Positions 23,913 through 31,835 of a stretch of 35,662 nucleotides of DNA are shown piece after piece; position 1 is the stretch's first letter; every line of letters begins with the position of its first letter. This DNA comes from Bacillota bacterium (GTDB lineage: Bacteria > Bacillota > Sulfobacillia > Sulfobacillales > Sulfobacillaceae), in the NCBI GenBank assembly GCA_021784595.1, contig JAJYHT010000018.1:1-35662 (forward strand), read 5' to 3'. Made by a program: the position numbers and the translations under genes. Below the pieces are notes generated by a model that was not told where the DNA came from, did not search any database, and saw nothing but the letters and a program-made list of their open reading frames with translations.

Positions 23913-23989
23913 TGGTCGGACTGGCGGGATTCGAACCCACGACCTCTACCACCCCAAGGTAGCGCGCTACCAAGCTGCGCCACAGCCCG
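23913..23989 (-). tRNA. tRNA-Pro (anticodon GGG)
   Basis: A 77-base cloverleaf with encoded CCA. Acceptor stem CGGGCTG pairs with CAGTCCG; the D arm is GCGCAGCTTGGTAGCGC; the anticodon stem CTACC/GGTAG holds the loop TTGGGGT, giving anticodon GGG; the T arm has GTTCGAATC flanked by GTGG/CCGC-type pairing. Reads CCC and CCU proline codons. Confidence 0.96.
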
Positions 23990-24001
23990 ATGACAGTAGT
24001 C

Positions 24002-24030
24002 AGTATACCAGAAGTGGCCCTACAATTCAA
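24002..24030 (-). promoter_or_regulatory. promoter of tRNA-Pro
   Basis: On the minus strand TTGAAT (24025-24030), 17 bases, then TATACT (24002-24007), 12 bases before the mature 5' end of the tRNA. This is the best sigma-A promoter in the window. Confidence 0.7.
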
Positions 24031-24105
24031 TCGGTTTCCGTCCTCAGCAAATTGCGTCCTTCGCGTTTTCTGATGGTAATCCTCCGACCTCCACCAACTT
24101 GCAAA

Positions 24106-24486
24106 TTAGCTCGATCCCCCATATGAGGGGGACTCCTTGGCCTCACATTCACGACGTAAAGGTCGATCATTGGTGACACACGTCCATCCCCGTTCTTTGG
24201 CAAGGAGCAGACATAGGTGGTCCTGCATAGACAGCCGACCTCGTCCTTGAGCGGCCGCAAGCAGTTGGTTAACGTCAGGTTTTACAAGAGTGATTCCCAG
24301 CCGCGCACAATCCGCCTCTGCGAGTTCCTTCACTTCGCCCAGCACTGGTGTAGCCACATTAATTGTTCCCACGTGCGTTGAGATCATCGCAATAATAGAA
24401 TCGTCGCAGTGAGCATAGTCCACAAGGATGTTAGCGTCCAATATCAGCAATGGCCGAGAGGTCCCGCTCACCTGCTCTATTCCCAC
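24106..24486 (-). CDS. PIN-domain protein, probable toxin ribonuclease
   Basis: 126 residues, GTG start overlapping the upstream gene by ten bases; GTG at 24471 is an alternative. It has the PIN fold: LLILDANILVDYAHCDD with Asp17, GEVKEL with Glu51 or Glu54, MQDHLCLLLAKERGWTCVTNDRPLRREC with Asp89 and Asp107. These acidic residues would bind Mg2+ in an RNase of the VapC kind. Coupling to an XRE/ImmA gene suggests a toxin-antitoxin pair, possibly like the known PIN-ImmA partnerships. The C-terminal Ser/Gly tail is short. Confidence 0.8.
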   Translation of the reverse strand: MGIEQVSGTSRPLLILDANILVDYAHCDDSIIAMISTHVGTINVATPVLGEVKELAEADCARLGITLVKPDVNQLLAAAQGRGRLSMQDHLCLLLAKERGWTCVTNDRPLRRECEAKESPSYGGSS

Positions 24487-25628
24487 GATGCAACGCGGTC
24501 TCGCATAGTATCCAAGTCTAATCGTAGGACTTCCGCGCCTCTGCTGAGGGTAATGTCCTCTCGTTCGATCGCGAGACGCACTAGCTTGGACAACCGGTCT
24601 TCCACGAAATCTGACGCAGACAAAGAATCCGGCTCTTGGGACCGCAACACTTCGGACATAGATTGATGAAATGAACAGGGCAGCAACGCCTCGGGTTCGT
24701 CCATGACCCTTAAGGTCCTTCCCGTTCGCGACTTAAAGCCCACTTGAAACCTCTCCCAAACGGAGCTTCCATAACCCTCCGACAATCGGTACAGCACCGT
24801 TTTGTAGCTTACCTGGAATATGCGTTTGACTTTAAGCACGCGATCCACAAAGGCCAACCCATAAGTCTCACTCCACTCCGGTTCGAAGGCATCGTCAGGC
24901 ATTAGGAAGTGGGACGCAAAAATGTTGGCCTCATGCTCGTGCTCCTCATCCTCTTGGGTTTCGTCTACCTGATACGCTTCCAGGTGTAATAGCAAATGGC
25001 CTAGCTCATGGGCCGCACTAAAAATCCATCGTTCAACCGCAATGCGTTCCCACACATTCACCACGATAGCTGGACCACCATCTTGCGTCGAGACGGACAG
25101 GCCGAAGAAGTCATCTGACGCAAGAATGAACGGGTAAAGTTTAATACCTCTGGATTCCAGCAAACCGGCGGTATCCCGAATTGGTTCCTTCGGAGCAAGG
25201 CCCATCTCCTTCCTCGCGCTTTGGGCAGCCTGTCTGGCGCGGGATGCCCCCTGGGGAACTGCTGCAAGCTGACGCGCGAGACCGCCGACCTTGTAGGAAA
25301 TTTTGTCATCCAGCAGGTCTTCCAAGTAATCGAAATCCTCTAACCATCGCGCCACGTCGGTCAGGATCTGGTCTCGACTTTTCATCCGCTTGAGGGCCCG
25401 AAATCGTACATGCTCCAACGTACGAACGGGACTCACCAGATCCTCGAGTCTCACTCCAAGACCTGCTGCAATGTTCTGCAACGTGGACACTTTGGGCATG
25501 GAGTCTCCGGTTTCGATGTTGCGGTATGCAGGACGGGACAAACCACTCAGAGTCGCCACATGCTCTTGCGTAAATCCCTTACTCTCACGAATTCGGCGAA
25601 GATTGGCGCCAATCACATTGAAAGCCAT
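24477..25628 (-). CDS. XRE-type HTH / ImmA-IrrE (M78) metallopeptidase fusion, probable antitoxin-regulator
   Basis: 383 residues from ATG at 25628 (AAGGGTGG upstream). The frame runs on to 25784, but that part is AT-rich operator DNA. Residues 5-65 are an XRE helix-turn-helix (IGANLRRIRESKGFTQEHVA, LSRPAYRNIETG). Residues 150-260 are the ImmA/IrrE domain with zinc motif HELGH (His207, Glu208, His211) and a third ligand in EHEANIFASHFLMP (Glu233). The C-terminal 120 residues are unassigned. Proteins of this type repress their own promoter and can cleave or neutralise partners. It is directly followed by the PIN gene. Confidence 0.88.
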   Translation of the reverse strand: MAFNVIGANLRRIRESKGFTQEHVATLSGLSRPAYRNIETGDSMPKVSTLQNIAAGLGVRLEDLVSPVRTLEHVRFRALKRMKSRDQILTDVARWLEDFDYLEDLLDDKISYKVGGLARQLAAVPQGASRARQAAQSARKEMGLAPKEPIRDTAGLLESRGIKLYPFILASDDFFGLSVSTQDGGPAIVVNVWERIAVERWIFSAAHELGHLLLHLEAYQVDETQEDEEHEHEANIFASHFLMPDDAFEPEWSETYGLAFVDRVLKVKRIFQVSYKTVLYRLSEGYGSSVWERFQVGFKSRTGRTLRVMDEPEALLPCSFHQSMSEVLRSQEPDSLSASDFVEDRLSKLVRLAIEREDITLSRGAEVLRLDLDTMRDRVASWE

Positions 25629-25642
25629 AAACACCACCCTTC

Positions 25643-25715
25643 TTGTTATATTTTGTTCTTTTATTGTAACCAAAAAATCAGATTTTGTTATCATGATATG
25701 TATGATTAACAAAAT
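25643..25715. promoter_or_regulatory. operator region of the XRE-ImmA/PIN pair
   Basis: ATTTTGTTA at 25682-25690 is the exact inverse of TAACAAAAT at 25707-25715 (16-base gap). A further direct copy ATTTTGTT is at 25650-25657, and TTGTTAT occurs at both 25643-25649 and 25686-25692. The sites lie in the AT-rich stretch just upstream of the XRE gene, where the promoter must be, as expected for autoregulation. Confidence 0.55.
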
Positions 25716-25781
25716 TTCATTGTCCTCGTATAATGTAGCCAAGATGAGAAGCACCAAGAACAGACCGACCATCGAATTCGA

Positions 25782-25812
25782 CAAAAAGACACGGCATGGT
25801 CAGATGCCGTGT
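25782..25812 (-). terminator. rho-independent terminator of the peptide importer operon
   Basis: ACACGGCAT (25789-25797) and ATGCCGTGT (25804-25812) form a perfect 9-bp stem with a six-base loop; on the minus strand it is followed by CTTTTT. It lies about 135 bases after the last permease stop. Confidence 0.75.
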
Positions 25813-25947
25813 GATTTCGACCCTCATTGTGGCCGGTTGGATATGGACACAATCCCTTTAAACGATACCATATCCTCCCGGCGAACAAAACATCTCGGCT
25901 AAGATGGCGGGCAATGGCTTTTAAGTGGCCACTGACCGCTTTGAATG

Positions 25948-26898
25948 TTAGCGATAGGTAATGCGGGGATCCACCAGACCGTAAAGCAAGTCGGCCAACA
26001 GATTGCCTAATACCGTGAGAACCCCCACTATCATTACGGTAGCGAGGATAATGGGGTAATCCCGTTGAAAAGCCGCATTCCATGTCAAAAGCCCGATGCC
26101 AGGGTAATTGAAGATTAACTCAATGACCAAAGCTCCCCCAAACAATCCCGGAATAGACAACCCGAACAAAGTGATAATCGGAAGAAGAGAATTTTTCAAG
26201 GCGTGCTTGAACAACACGGCAAACTCGCTCAGACCTTTGGAGCGTGCGGTACGGACGTAATCTTGAACCATGGCGTCCATCAGCGAGGACCTCATAAAAC
26301 GTGCCCAGGATGCCACAGTCGAAAGCACCAGTACGGTGACAGGCAAGGTGGCATGCATCACAAAACTTCCAAATCCGCCCGGGCCGTTGGGACTGGTGAT
26401 GCCTCCCGAGGGAAACCAGCCAAGGTCTACGGCGAAAATCATTACAAATAAAACCCCAAGCCAAAACACTGGCATTGACCACAAGAAGAATGTGACCGTG
26501 GTAATTACGTGATCGAACCATCGGCCCTGGTAGTATCCTTGTACAGTACCCATAAAGACGGCCAATAAGTGCGCCAGTACGATAGCCACAGACACCAGTT
26601 CCAAAGTGTGGGGTAAATACGTGCCAATGACATGGATGACGGGTTGGTCAAACGTGTAGGAGTAGCCAAAGTTGCCGTGTAGCAGACGCCAGAACCAAAT
26701 GCCGAATTGAACGTACAAGGGCTTGTTCAGACCCAAAGACCGATTAATGGCGGCTATGCGAGCGGGAGTTGAATGTTGCCCCAAAAGAGACTGAGCTGGG
26801 CCGCCAGGCACTATGTGAATCAAAAAAAAGCTTAGCAAAGCGATGAAAAACAGCGAGGGAATCGCCTGCAACAGCCGTCGCAAAGCGTAGATTAGCAT
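25948..26898 (-). CDS. peptide/nickel-type ABC transporter permease (DppB-like)
   Basis: 316 residues, ATG at 26898 with AAAGGAG 12 bases upstream. It starts LIYALRRLLQAIPSLFFIALLSFFLIHIVPGGPA, the typical DppB/OppB opening. About six helices follow, with the permease EAA-like loop DYVRTARSKGLSEFAVLFKHALKN contacting an ATPase and the C-terminal NYPGIGLLTWNAAFQRDYPIILA motif. It pairs with the DppC-like protein to form the membrane channel for an oligopeptide or similar substrate. It is the last gene of the importer operon. Confidence 0.92.
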   Translation of the reverse strand: MLIYALRRLLQAIPSLFFIALLSFFLIHIVPGGPAQSLLGQHSTPARIAAINRSLGLNKPLYVQFGIWFWRLLHGNFGYSYTFDQPVIHVIGTYLPHTLELVSVAIVLAHLLAVFMGTVQGYYQGRWFDHVITTVTFFLWSMPVFWLGVLFVMIFAVDLGWFPSGGITSPNGPGGFGSFVMHATLPVTVLVLSTVASWARFMRSSLMDAMVQDYVRTARSKGLSEFAVLFKHALKNSLLPIITLFGLSIPGLFGGALVIELIFNYPGIGLLTWNAAFQRDYPIILATVMIVGVLTVLGNLLADLLYGLVDPRITYR

Positions 26899-26920
26899 GG
26901 TTGAGAGCGCTCCTTTCGCA

Positions 26921-27808
26921 CTACATTCGGCTGTCTAAGGCGCCGCGCAAGGCTTCCGAGATAAAATTGATCGAAAGCACGGTCCATAGCAACGCGATAC
27001 CGGGTGGGTATATCAACCACCATGAGTTTTCGTACATATAGGACATTGAGGTGGACAGCATGGTGCCCCAATTGGGTTCCGGAGGCGGAAGACCCAAGCC
27101 CAAAAAGCTTAACGTGGCAATGGTAATGATGGCCCCGGCAATTTGAAATGTGGTCGCGACCATTACGGTGCCGATGACGTTGGGCAATAATTCCTTTACC
27201 ATAATGTGAAGATTATTGGCGCCAAAAGCGCGAGACGCTTCCACATAGTCTCGCTGTTTTATTGACAGCACTTCGGAGCGGACAAGACGCGTGACTCCAA
27301 ACCAGGAGGTGATGGCTAGGATGATGATCAGCATCAGGGGACTGGGCTGGAAGGTGACGTCTAAAAACAACAAGAGGAACAGCGTAGGGATAGATAGTAA
27401 AACGTCAATAATACGCATTAAGAGGCTGTCCAGCCAGCCTCCAACCAATCCACTAATGAGCCCATAGGTGACGCCAATAATCATTGAGGCCACTGCTGCA
27501 CTAAAACCGACAATTAACGAAAGGCGTCCTCCATACATCATTCGGGATAAATAATCTCTTCCCAAATCGTCAGTACCTAACAGATGCTGGGCACTAGGCG
27601 CGGCCATAAGATTGTTGACGTTGGTTGCTAGCGGATTGACGCGATACAAAAATGGTCCCACGAACGAGAACAACACAATCAGCACAATGCCAATGAGTCC
27701 CACCCATGCCATGGGATTGTGCAAAAACAGCCGAACTGCTCGCGATGTGCCCGGCGAAGGATCGGCAATCTCTTCAGGAATGAGCACTGTACTTGGTTGA
27801 ACTGCCAT
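26921..27808 (-). CDS. peptide/nickel-type ABC transporter permease (DppC-like)
   Basis: 295 residues from ATG at 27808 (GAAGGGTGATG upstream), preferred over the 11-residue extension. Features: cytoplasmic N-terminus, first helix WVGLIGIVLIVLFSFVGPFLY, HLLGTDDLGRDYLSRMMYGGR (a DppC/OppC hallmark), the EAA-like loop RDYVEASRAFGANNLHIMVKELLPN and LSFLGLGLPPPEPNWGTML. It forms a heterodimeric channel with the DppB-like permease downstream (22-base gap). Confidence 0.93.
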   Translation of the reverse strand: MAVQPSTVLIPEEIADPSPGTSRAVRLFLHNPMAWVGLIGIVLIVLFSFVGPFLYRVNPLATNVNNLMAAPSAQHLLGTDDLGRDYLSRMMYGGRLSLIVGFSAAVASMIIGVTYGLISGLVGGWLDSLLMRIIDVLLSIPTLFLLLFLDVTFQPSPLMLIIILAITSWFGVTRLVRSEVLSIKQRDYVEASRAFGANNLHIMVKELLPNVIGTVMVATTFQIAGAIITIATLSFLGLGLPPPEPNWGTMLSTSMSYMYENSWWLIYPPGIALLWTVLSINFISEALRGALDSRM

Positions 27809-27880
27809 AACATCACCCTTCAATAGCGGAGGTGGACCCAATCACGACGATTGGGCCCCCTTCTGACGGCAATTTAAACG

Positions 27881-29641
27881 TTATTTAGAGACCCACCAAT
27901 ATTGGGGTGCAATCCCTTGTGTAAACGAATTCGCATATTTTACGACTCCATGCACGTTATCTGCGTTGAGCCCATATCCGGGACCATAAGGGACAAATAA
28001 GATGGGAAGGTCCTTGCTGACATAGGATTGGAAGTTGTACAGGGCTTGCAGTGATTCGGCCGCCGTTTTATACGGCGTGTGGGTTAATTGGATTAAGTGG
28101 GTCATTTCAGGACTGCTGTATCCCTGACTGTCAAGGCCGACGCCAGGCTGTCCGAAGAGGCCGCCGCCTGTGGGGTATGAACCTCCCCAAGCAATCCCGC
28201 CGTAGTCCTCCATCTCCCACTGGTTGTTGGTAAGGGCCACGATAGTGCTGAACGGTTCGGGGACTAGGGTCACCTGAATTCCTTCTTGTGCCCATCCTTC
28301 CTTCATCAGCGTGACTTCTTGGACAGTAGAGTTGGAACCGCTGGAGTAATCCAAGGTAAACGCCATTTTTTGTCCGCTACTGTTCTGCATCACGCCGTTG
28401 ACTTCGTGCCATCCATGTTGTTCCAGAAGAGCTTTGCCTTGAGCTGGATTATATGGGTAATCCATTTTCAGATTGGGGTTATAGAAGATGGTGCGCGGGG
28501 TTGGCAACACGATGCCATTTTCCACGATGCCATTACCTTGGTATGCAGCCTTGTTGATGGCTGGTTGATTGATGCCCATCTGCAGAGCTTGGCGCACATA
28601 GAGATTCTTAAAGATGTTGCCCACTCCGTGAGGGGCGTTTTGACTGGCCTGGCTATTGCCATTGTTCATATTGACAATGGTGTCGTCGTAGCCAAGCGGG
28701 TAATTGATGACAAACTTATAGCCGGCTACGGAATTTCTCTCTTTGTACAAGGAAGTGGGCAAATAGCCGACTTGAACGGCGCCTGTCTTTAGAGCGGCAA
28801 ATTCTGCGGTGTCGCTGGTTTCATACTGCAAGACGAGCTTGGAAAGATAGGGCTTATGTCCATCGTATTTCGGGTTGGGGGCAAATACCCATTGCTGGCT
28901 GGCGGTGGCACTAACGAGCTTGAAGGGACCGTCAATCACACTATAGGCCGCATTGGTCGGTTGGGTGGCGATTTGACCCAGCCAGGTTAATTCCTGTTTC
29001 ATGTCGCTTGCTGTGCTGGTGCCATACTTGTCGAATGCGGCTTTAGGTAATGGGATAAAATCACCCAATCCATTGTAGATGAACCATTCTTGGTTGGCTG
29101 GTTGCTTTAAGGTGATGGTAAACTGGTGTGGTCCGTCTGCGACCACACTCTGAACACCGGTGGGAATGTCGCCAGTGCCAGCTCCCACATAGGGCCATGG
29201 AGCAGGTGCGTTTGCGGCTGAAGCTCCTTGAATGATGTGCCAGGTAAAGAGCACGTCAGCGGAGGTGACCGGTGTGCCGTTTGACCACTGGAATTTAGGA
29301 TTCATGGTGACCGTGTACTGAGTTCCTGCTGCATTCGGTGTAATTGCCGAGGCAATGGACCGACTGTAGTTGATGGAGCCGTTGGAGTTCAAGCTGAAAA
29401 GTGGTTTGTACATCATGTTTTGTACCCATGCATTGTAAAGACTATCTTGTAACCCATTCATCAAGGGAAAGTACCAGGTTATGTTGCTGTTGGCTGGTAA
29501 GGCCATAACGATGGTGCCGCCCGACTGCGGAGTCGACGAACTCGTGGTCGTCGACGGGTTAGTAGAACTTCCGCACCCCGCCAATGCTAAGCTCGAGGCT
29601 AGTAGTAAACCAGAAGCCAGAGCTATTTTATTGCGCTTCAA
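27881..29641 (-). CDS. peptide ABC transporter substrate-binding lipoprotein
   Basis: 586 residues, TTG start at 29641 with GGAGGAG five bases upstream. A lipoprotein signal ends in ALAGC, followed by a Ser/Thr linker. The rest is a family 5 solute-binding protein: MYKPLFSLNSNGSI, FQWSNGTPVTSADVLFTWH, DGPFKLVSATASQQWVFAPNPKY, KNLYVRQALQMGINQPAINK and PYNPAQGKALLEQHGW. It would capture peptides or other small solutes outside the cell and deliver them to the two permeases. No ATPase gene accompanies the operon, so the ATPases must be encoded elsewhere. Confidence 0.92.
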   Translation of the reverse strand: MKRNKIALASGLLLASSLALAGCGSSTNPSTTTSSSTPQSGGTIVMALPANSNITWYFPLMNGLQDSLYNAWVQNMMYKPLFSLNSNGSINYSRSIASAITPNAAGTQYTVTMNPKFQWSNGTPVTSADVLFTWHIIQGASAANAPAPWPYVGAGTGDIPTGVQSVVADGPHQFTITLKQPANQEWFIYNGLGDFIPLPKAAFDKYGTSTASDMKQELTWLGQIATQPTNAAYSVIDGPFKLVSATASQQWVFAPNPKYDGHKPYLSKLVLQYETSDTAEFAALKTGAVQVGYLPTSLYKERNSVAGYKFVINYPLGYDDTIVNMNNGNSQASQNAPHGVGNIFKNLYVRQALQMGINQPAINKAAYQGNGIVENGIVLPTPRTIFYNPNLKMDYPYNPAQGKALLEQHGWHEVNGVMQNSSGQKMAFTLDYSSGSNSTVQEVTLMKEGWAQEGIQVTLVPEPFSTIVALTNNQWEMEDYGGIAWGGSYPTGGGLFGQPGVGLDSQGYSSPEMTHLIQLTHTPYKTAAESLQALYNFQSYVSKDLPILFVPYGPGYGLNADNVHGVVKYANSFTQGIAPQYWWVSK

Positions 29642-29731
29642 GCTATCTCCTCCTTATTTTTACGCAATGCTATGCATCTTAAGGCGTCAACCTCGCAATA
29701 TATTTCGACATGGAAAGTAAAATTCCTGCTA

Positions 29732-29760
29732 GAATTACACCGGTCTTAACACAATGTCAA
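29732..29760 (-). promoter_or_regulatory. promoter of the peptide importer operon
   Basis: On the minus strand a perfect TTGACA (29755-29760), 17-base spacer and TAATTC (29732-29737), a weak -10. It lies 90 bases upstream of the TTG start. Confidence 0.45.
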
Positions 29761-29795
29761 CATAAATTTAGCTGAAATTTTCCTGAATTAAAGCG

Positions 29796-30275
29796 CTACT
29801 GTACTGCATGAATGTCTGCGCAGGCCGCATGGGTGATTTCCAACAGCGACTCTGGACTGCTCGGAAATACGGCAAAGGGGTGCCCTGCAGCGGCCCAAAG
29901 CGTTGGATAGTCCAGTAAATTGTTGTCCATGATGGTGGTTAGGGCTTTGGCATGACCCACTGGCGGGACACCGCCAATGGCAAAGCCAGTCTGTTCTTTG
30001 ACCCAGTCGGCATCGGCTCTGCGCAAAGGTTCACCGAGCAGGTCGGTGGCTTTTTCCAAATCCACCCGATCACGTCCGCTGACGAGCAACAAGTAGGGAG
30101 TTTGTGATTCATGTCCTTTAAACACCAACGACTTCACAATTTGACCCACATCGCACTGCAAAGCGTGTGCAGCGTCCTCTGCCGTGCGGGCGGTCTCCTC
30201 TAGTTCGATGACGACATTATGATGGCCAAATTGCGCCAACACGTCTTGCACCTTTTGGGCACTGGGTTTTAGCAT
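29796..30275 (-). CDS. YbaK/EbsC-family aminoacyl-tRNA deacylase
   Basis: 159 residues from ATG at 30275; AGGAGG lies 12 bases upstream and rules out the earlier in-frame starts. The YbaK fold is recognised by TAEDAAHALQCDVGQIVKSLVFKG (with the conserved Lys), YLLLVSGRDRVDLEKA and GFAIGGVPPVGHAKALTTIMD. Such proteins hydrolyse mischarged tRNA, typically Cys-tRNAPro or Ala-tRNAPro, in the cytoplasm. Exact specificity is not clear from the sequence. The gene is alone and divergent from the Mrr-like gene. Confidence 0.88.
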   Translation of the reverse strand: MLKPSAQKVQDVLAQFGHHNVVIELEETARTAEDAAHALQCDVGQIVKSLVFKGHESQTPYLLLVSGRDRVDLEKATDLLGEPLRRADADWVKEQTGFAIGGVPPVGHAKALTTIMDNNLLDYPTLWAAAGHPFAVFPSSPESLLEITHAACADIHAVQ

Positions 30276-30332
30276 GGGATTTAATATCCTCCTACTAGTC
30301 ATGTTATTCCATTGGGTCCGACGCGACAATAA

Positions 30333-30374
30333 ATAATATTTTTTGAGACAGTGTCATGAAGAGAATATCTTCAT
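30333..30374 (-). promoter_or_regulatory. promoter of the deacylase gene with overlapping palindrome
   Basis: On the minus strand TTCATG (30355-30360), 16 bases and TATTAT (30333-30338). The -35 overlaps a perfect inverted repeat, ATGAAGA (30356-30362) and TCTTCAT (30368-30374) with a five-base gap, which could be an operator. A weaker 6-bp inverted repeat, TTCCCC/GGGGAA, is at 30401-30422. Confidence 0.4.
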
Positions 30375-30514
30375 TCTGGGGTGAGTGTACGCTACATGCA
30401 TTCCCCCTGAAAGCAAGGGGAAAGCCCATGTCCGCCTTCAGCCCCGCGGCGTATTGCCTTAAACAATTCTTATGCGCCTGATTAGGAATTTGTGTCGGGA
30501 ATACAGCTTTTGGC

Positions 30515-30542
30515 TTGAGTGGGTAGAGGAGCCTGGTATGCT
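30515..30542 (+). promoter_or_regulatory. promoter of the Mrr-like/Nudix operon
   Basis: TTGAGT (30515-30520), 16-base spacer, TATGCT (30537-30542) preceded by TGG, which makes an extended -10. The start near 30549 argues against translation from the GTG at 30519. Confidence 0.5.
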
Positions 30543-30632
30543 AGAGGGAGACCGCACTTAAAAGAACGGCCGAACGAATCATTGATCGTTACGCTGGGAG
30601 GGAGGGGGTTCGAGACGGGGTATGCCGATGAG

Positions 30633-31229
30633 ATGCAAAACTTGCGACGACAACTGTTTGAGAAACATTGGCCGCAGCTCATGCCTCAAGTAAAGCGCCA
30701 TATTATGGATCAAGGCCAACCGTTGTCGCGGGTTCAAGTCGAAGCTTTTGCGCTCTATATGGAGGAAACCTTTCATCTTGGGCAAGTGGATCGTCGGCAG
30801 TTGCAGCGGGCAGCCGATGAGTTGGCAAGCCAGGTACTGCAGCAAACGGGGTGGATGACCTTGGATGATTGTGCGCACTTGACGCCTAAGGCCTTTGAGC
30901 GGCTGGCGACCCAGTTGTTTTTATTATCGGGATATCACCCGACCATGGCGGCCCCTCAAATGGTAGGAGAACTACGTATTTGGCAATTGGCCCGGACTGA
31001 CAGTCTGCCCATTGGCGTGGTCGCTGTCTTAGGTTCACTCAGCGCCGCCTCTGTGAGCCGGCTGAAATTGCAAAACCAAACCATCGTGGTGCTCACCCCG
31101 TCCGAAGTGGGTCACGCTGTAAAAGAGGGGTGCCGCAATAGTGCCGTACAAATTATAGACGCCCAGGGCCTGGCTGCCTTATTGGAAAAATATCCGGTAG
31201 CGCGGGGACTGATTACTGAAGGGAATTAG
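30633..31229 (+). CDS. degenerate Mrr-like (restriction-endonuclease fold) protein
   Basis: 198 residues from ATG at 30633; TTG at 30582 would add 17. The strong GGGAGGGAGGGGG at 30598-30609 has no in-frame start at normal distance, so the start is uncertain. The N-terminal half is helical. From LTPKAFERLATQLFLLSGYHP the sequence follows the Mrr_cat pattern ('FE.l...ll...Gy'), ending with IVVLTPSEVGHAVKEGCRN and AVQIIDAQGLAALLEKY, which resemble the 'vTts.fs..A...a....i.LiDg..L..Ll' end of Mrr domains. The catalytic D...(Q/E)xK residues are not visible. It is probably a non-cleaving DNA-binding relative; no methylase is nearby. It is co-transcribed with the Nudix gene. Confidence 0.55.
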   Translation: MQNLRRQLFEKHWPQLMPQVKRHIMDQGQPLSRVQVEAFALYMEETFHLGQVDRRQLQRAADELASQVLQQTGWMTLDDCAHLTPKAFERLATQLFLLSGYHPTMAAPQMVGELRIWQLARTDSLPIGVVAVLGSLSAASVSRLKLQNQTIVVLTPSEVGHAVKEGCRNSAVQIIDAQGLAALLEKYPVARGLITEGN

Positions 31230-31241
31230 GAGGGTCTAGCA

Positions 31242-31835
31242 ATGGAAAATTCGTTGACGATTGCGCGCATAGGGGAGATTCTGGAAGGGTTGGCCACTGA
31301 TGGACTCTATTGGGCGAACAATGAATATGATAAAAAACGGTACCAACGCATTTTGGAATTGGCCTATCAACTGGGCACCGAGCCAGTGGGCAGTACTGAT
31401 CCAGTCCCGCGGGTGCCGGTTACCCCGAAAATTGGGGTCGATGGCGCGGTGTTTAACCAGCAAGGAGATATTTTACTGATTCGGCGTAAGGATACAAGAC
31501 TTTGGGCCATGCCCGGAGGGGCTGTGGAAATTGGCGAATCGCCCAGTGTCGCAGTGGTCCGGGAAGTGCAAGAGGAAACCGGGGTTATTATGAAGCCGCT
31601 CAGTGTGGTGGGAGTCTTTGACAACTGGATGGACCGCCGTGAATTGGCTCATCACCTGTATCATGTGGTGATAAGAGGTTTCTTGGCAGGTGGCGGCATC
31701 CGAATTCAGGAATCTGAAATTCTCGCGGCATCATGGTTTAATCCCACAGAATTGCCCGACTCGATGGCTTTTCACCCCGGCCATTATGGCAGAGTTGTCC
31801 ATGCCGTCGAGGGCGCCATAGGAGTTTTTGATTAG
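31242..31835 (+). CDS. Nudix hydrolase with N-terminal NUDIX-associated domain
   Basis: 197 residues, ATG with GGAGGG upstream. Residues 1-60 are a helical N-terminal extension found in a subgroup of Nudix enzymes (LTIARIGEILEGLATDGLYWANNEYDKKRY). The Nudix box is complete: Gx5Ex7REVxEExGV, in GAVEIGES...REVQEETGV. It would hydrolyse nucleoside-diphosphate-X compounds such as ADP-ribose or NAD-type substrates with Mg2+. It follows the Mrr-like gene by 12 bases. Its stop codon overlaps the stop of the convergent flippase gene by four bases. Confidence 0.93.
   Translation: MENSLTIARIGEILEGLATDGLYWANNEYDKKRYQRILELAYQLGTEPVGSTDPVPRVPVTPKIGVDGAVFNQQGDILLIRRKDTRLWAMPGGAVEIGESPSVAVVREVQEETGVIMKPLSVVGVFDNWMDRRELAHHLYHVVIRGFLAGGGIRIQESEILAASWFNPTELPDSMAFHPGHYGRVVHAVEGAIGVFD

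Noticed and set aside
23913-25715. Genomic island inserted at tRNA-Pro
   Set aside because: The toxin-antitoxin cassette lies on the 5' side of the tRNA, no integrase is present and I found no repeat of the tRNA 3' end.
25629-25784. 52-residue hydrophobic extension of the XRE-ImmA protein
   Set aside because: The region is AT-rich, holds operator repeats and the importer terminator, and the XRE domain begins normally at the ATG at 25628.
25745-25902. Small plus-strand gene of 52 codons
   Set aside because: It overlaps the importer terminator hairpin, has no ribosome-binding site and no recognisable motif.
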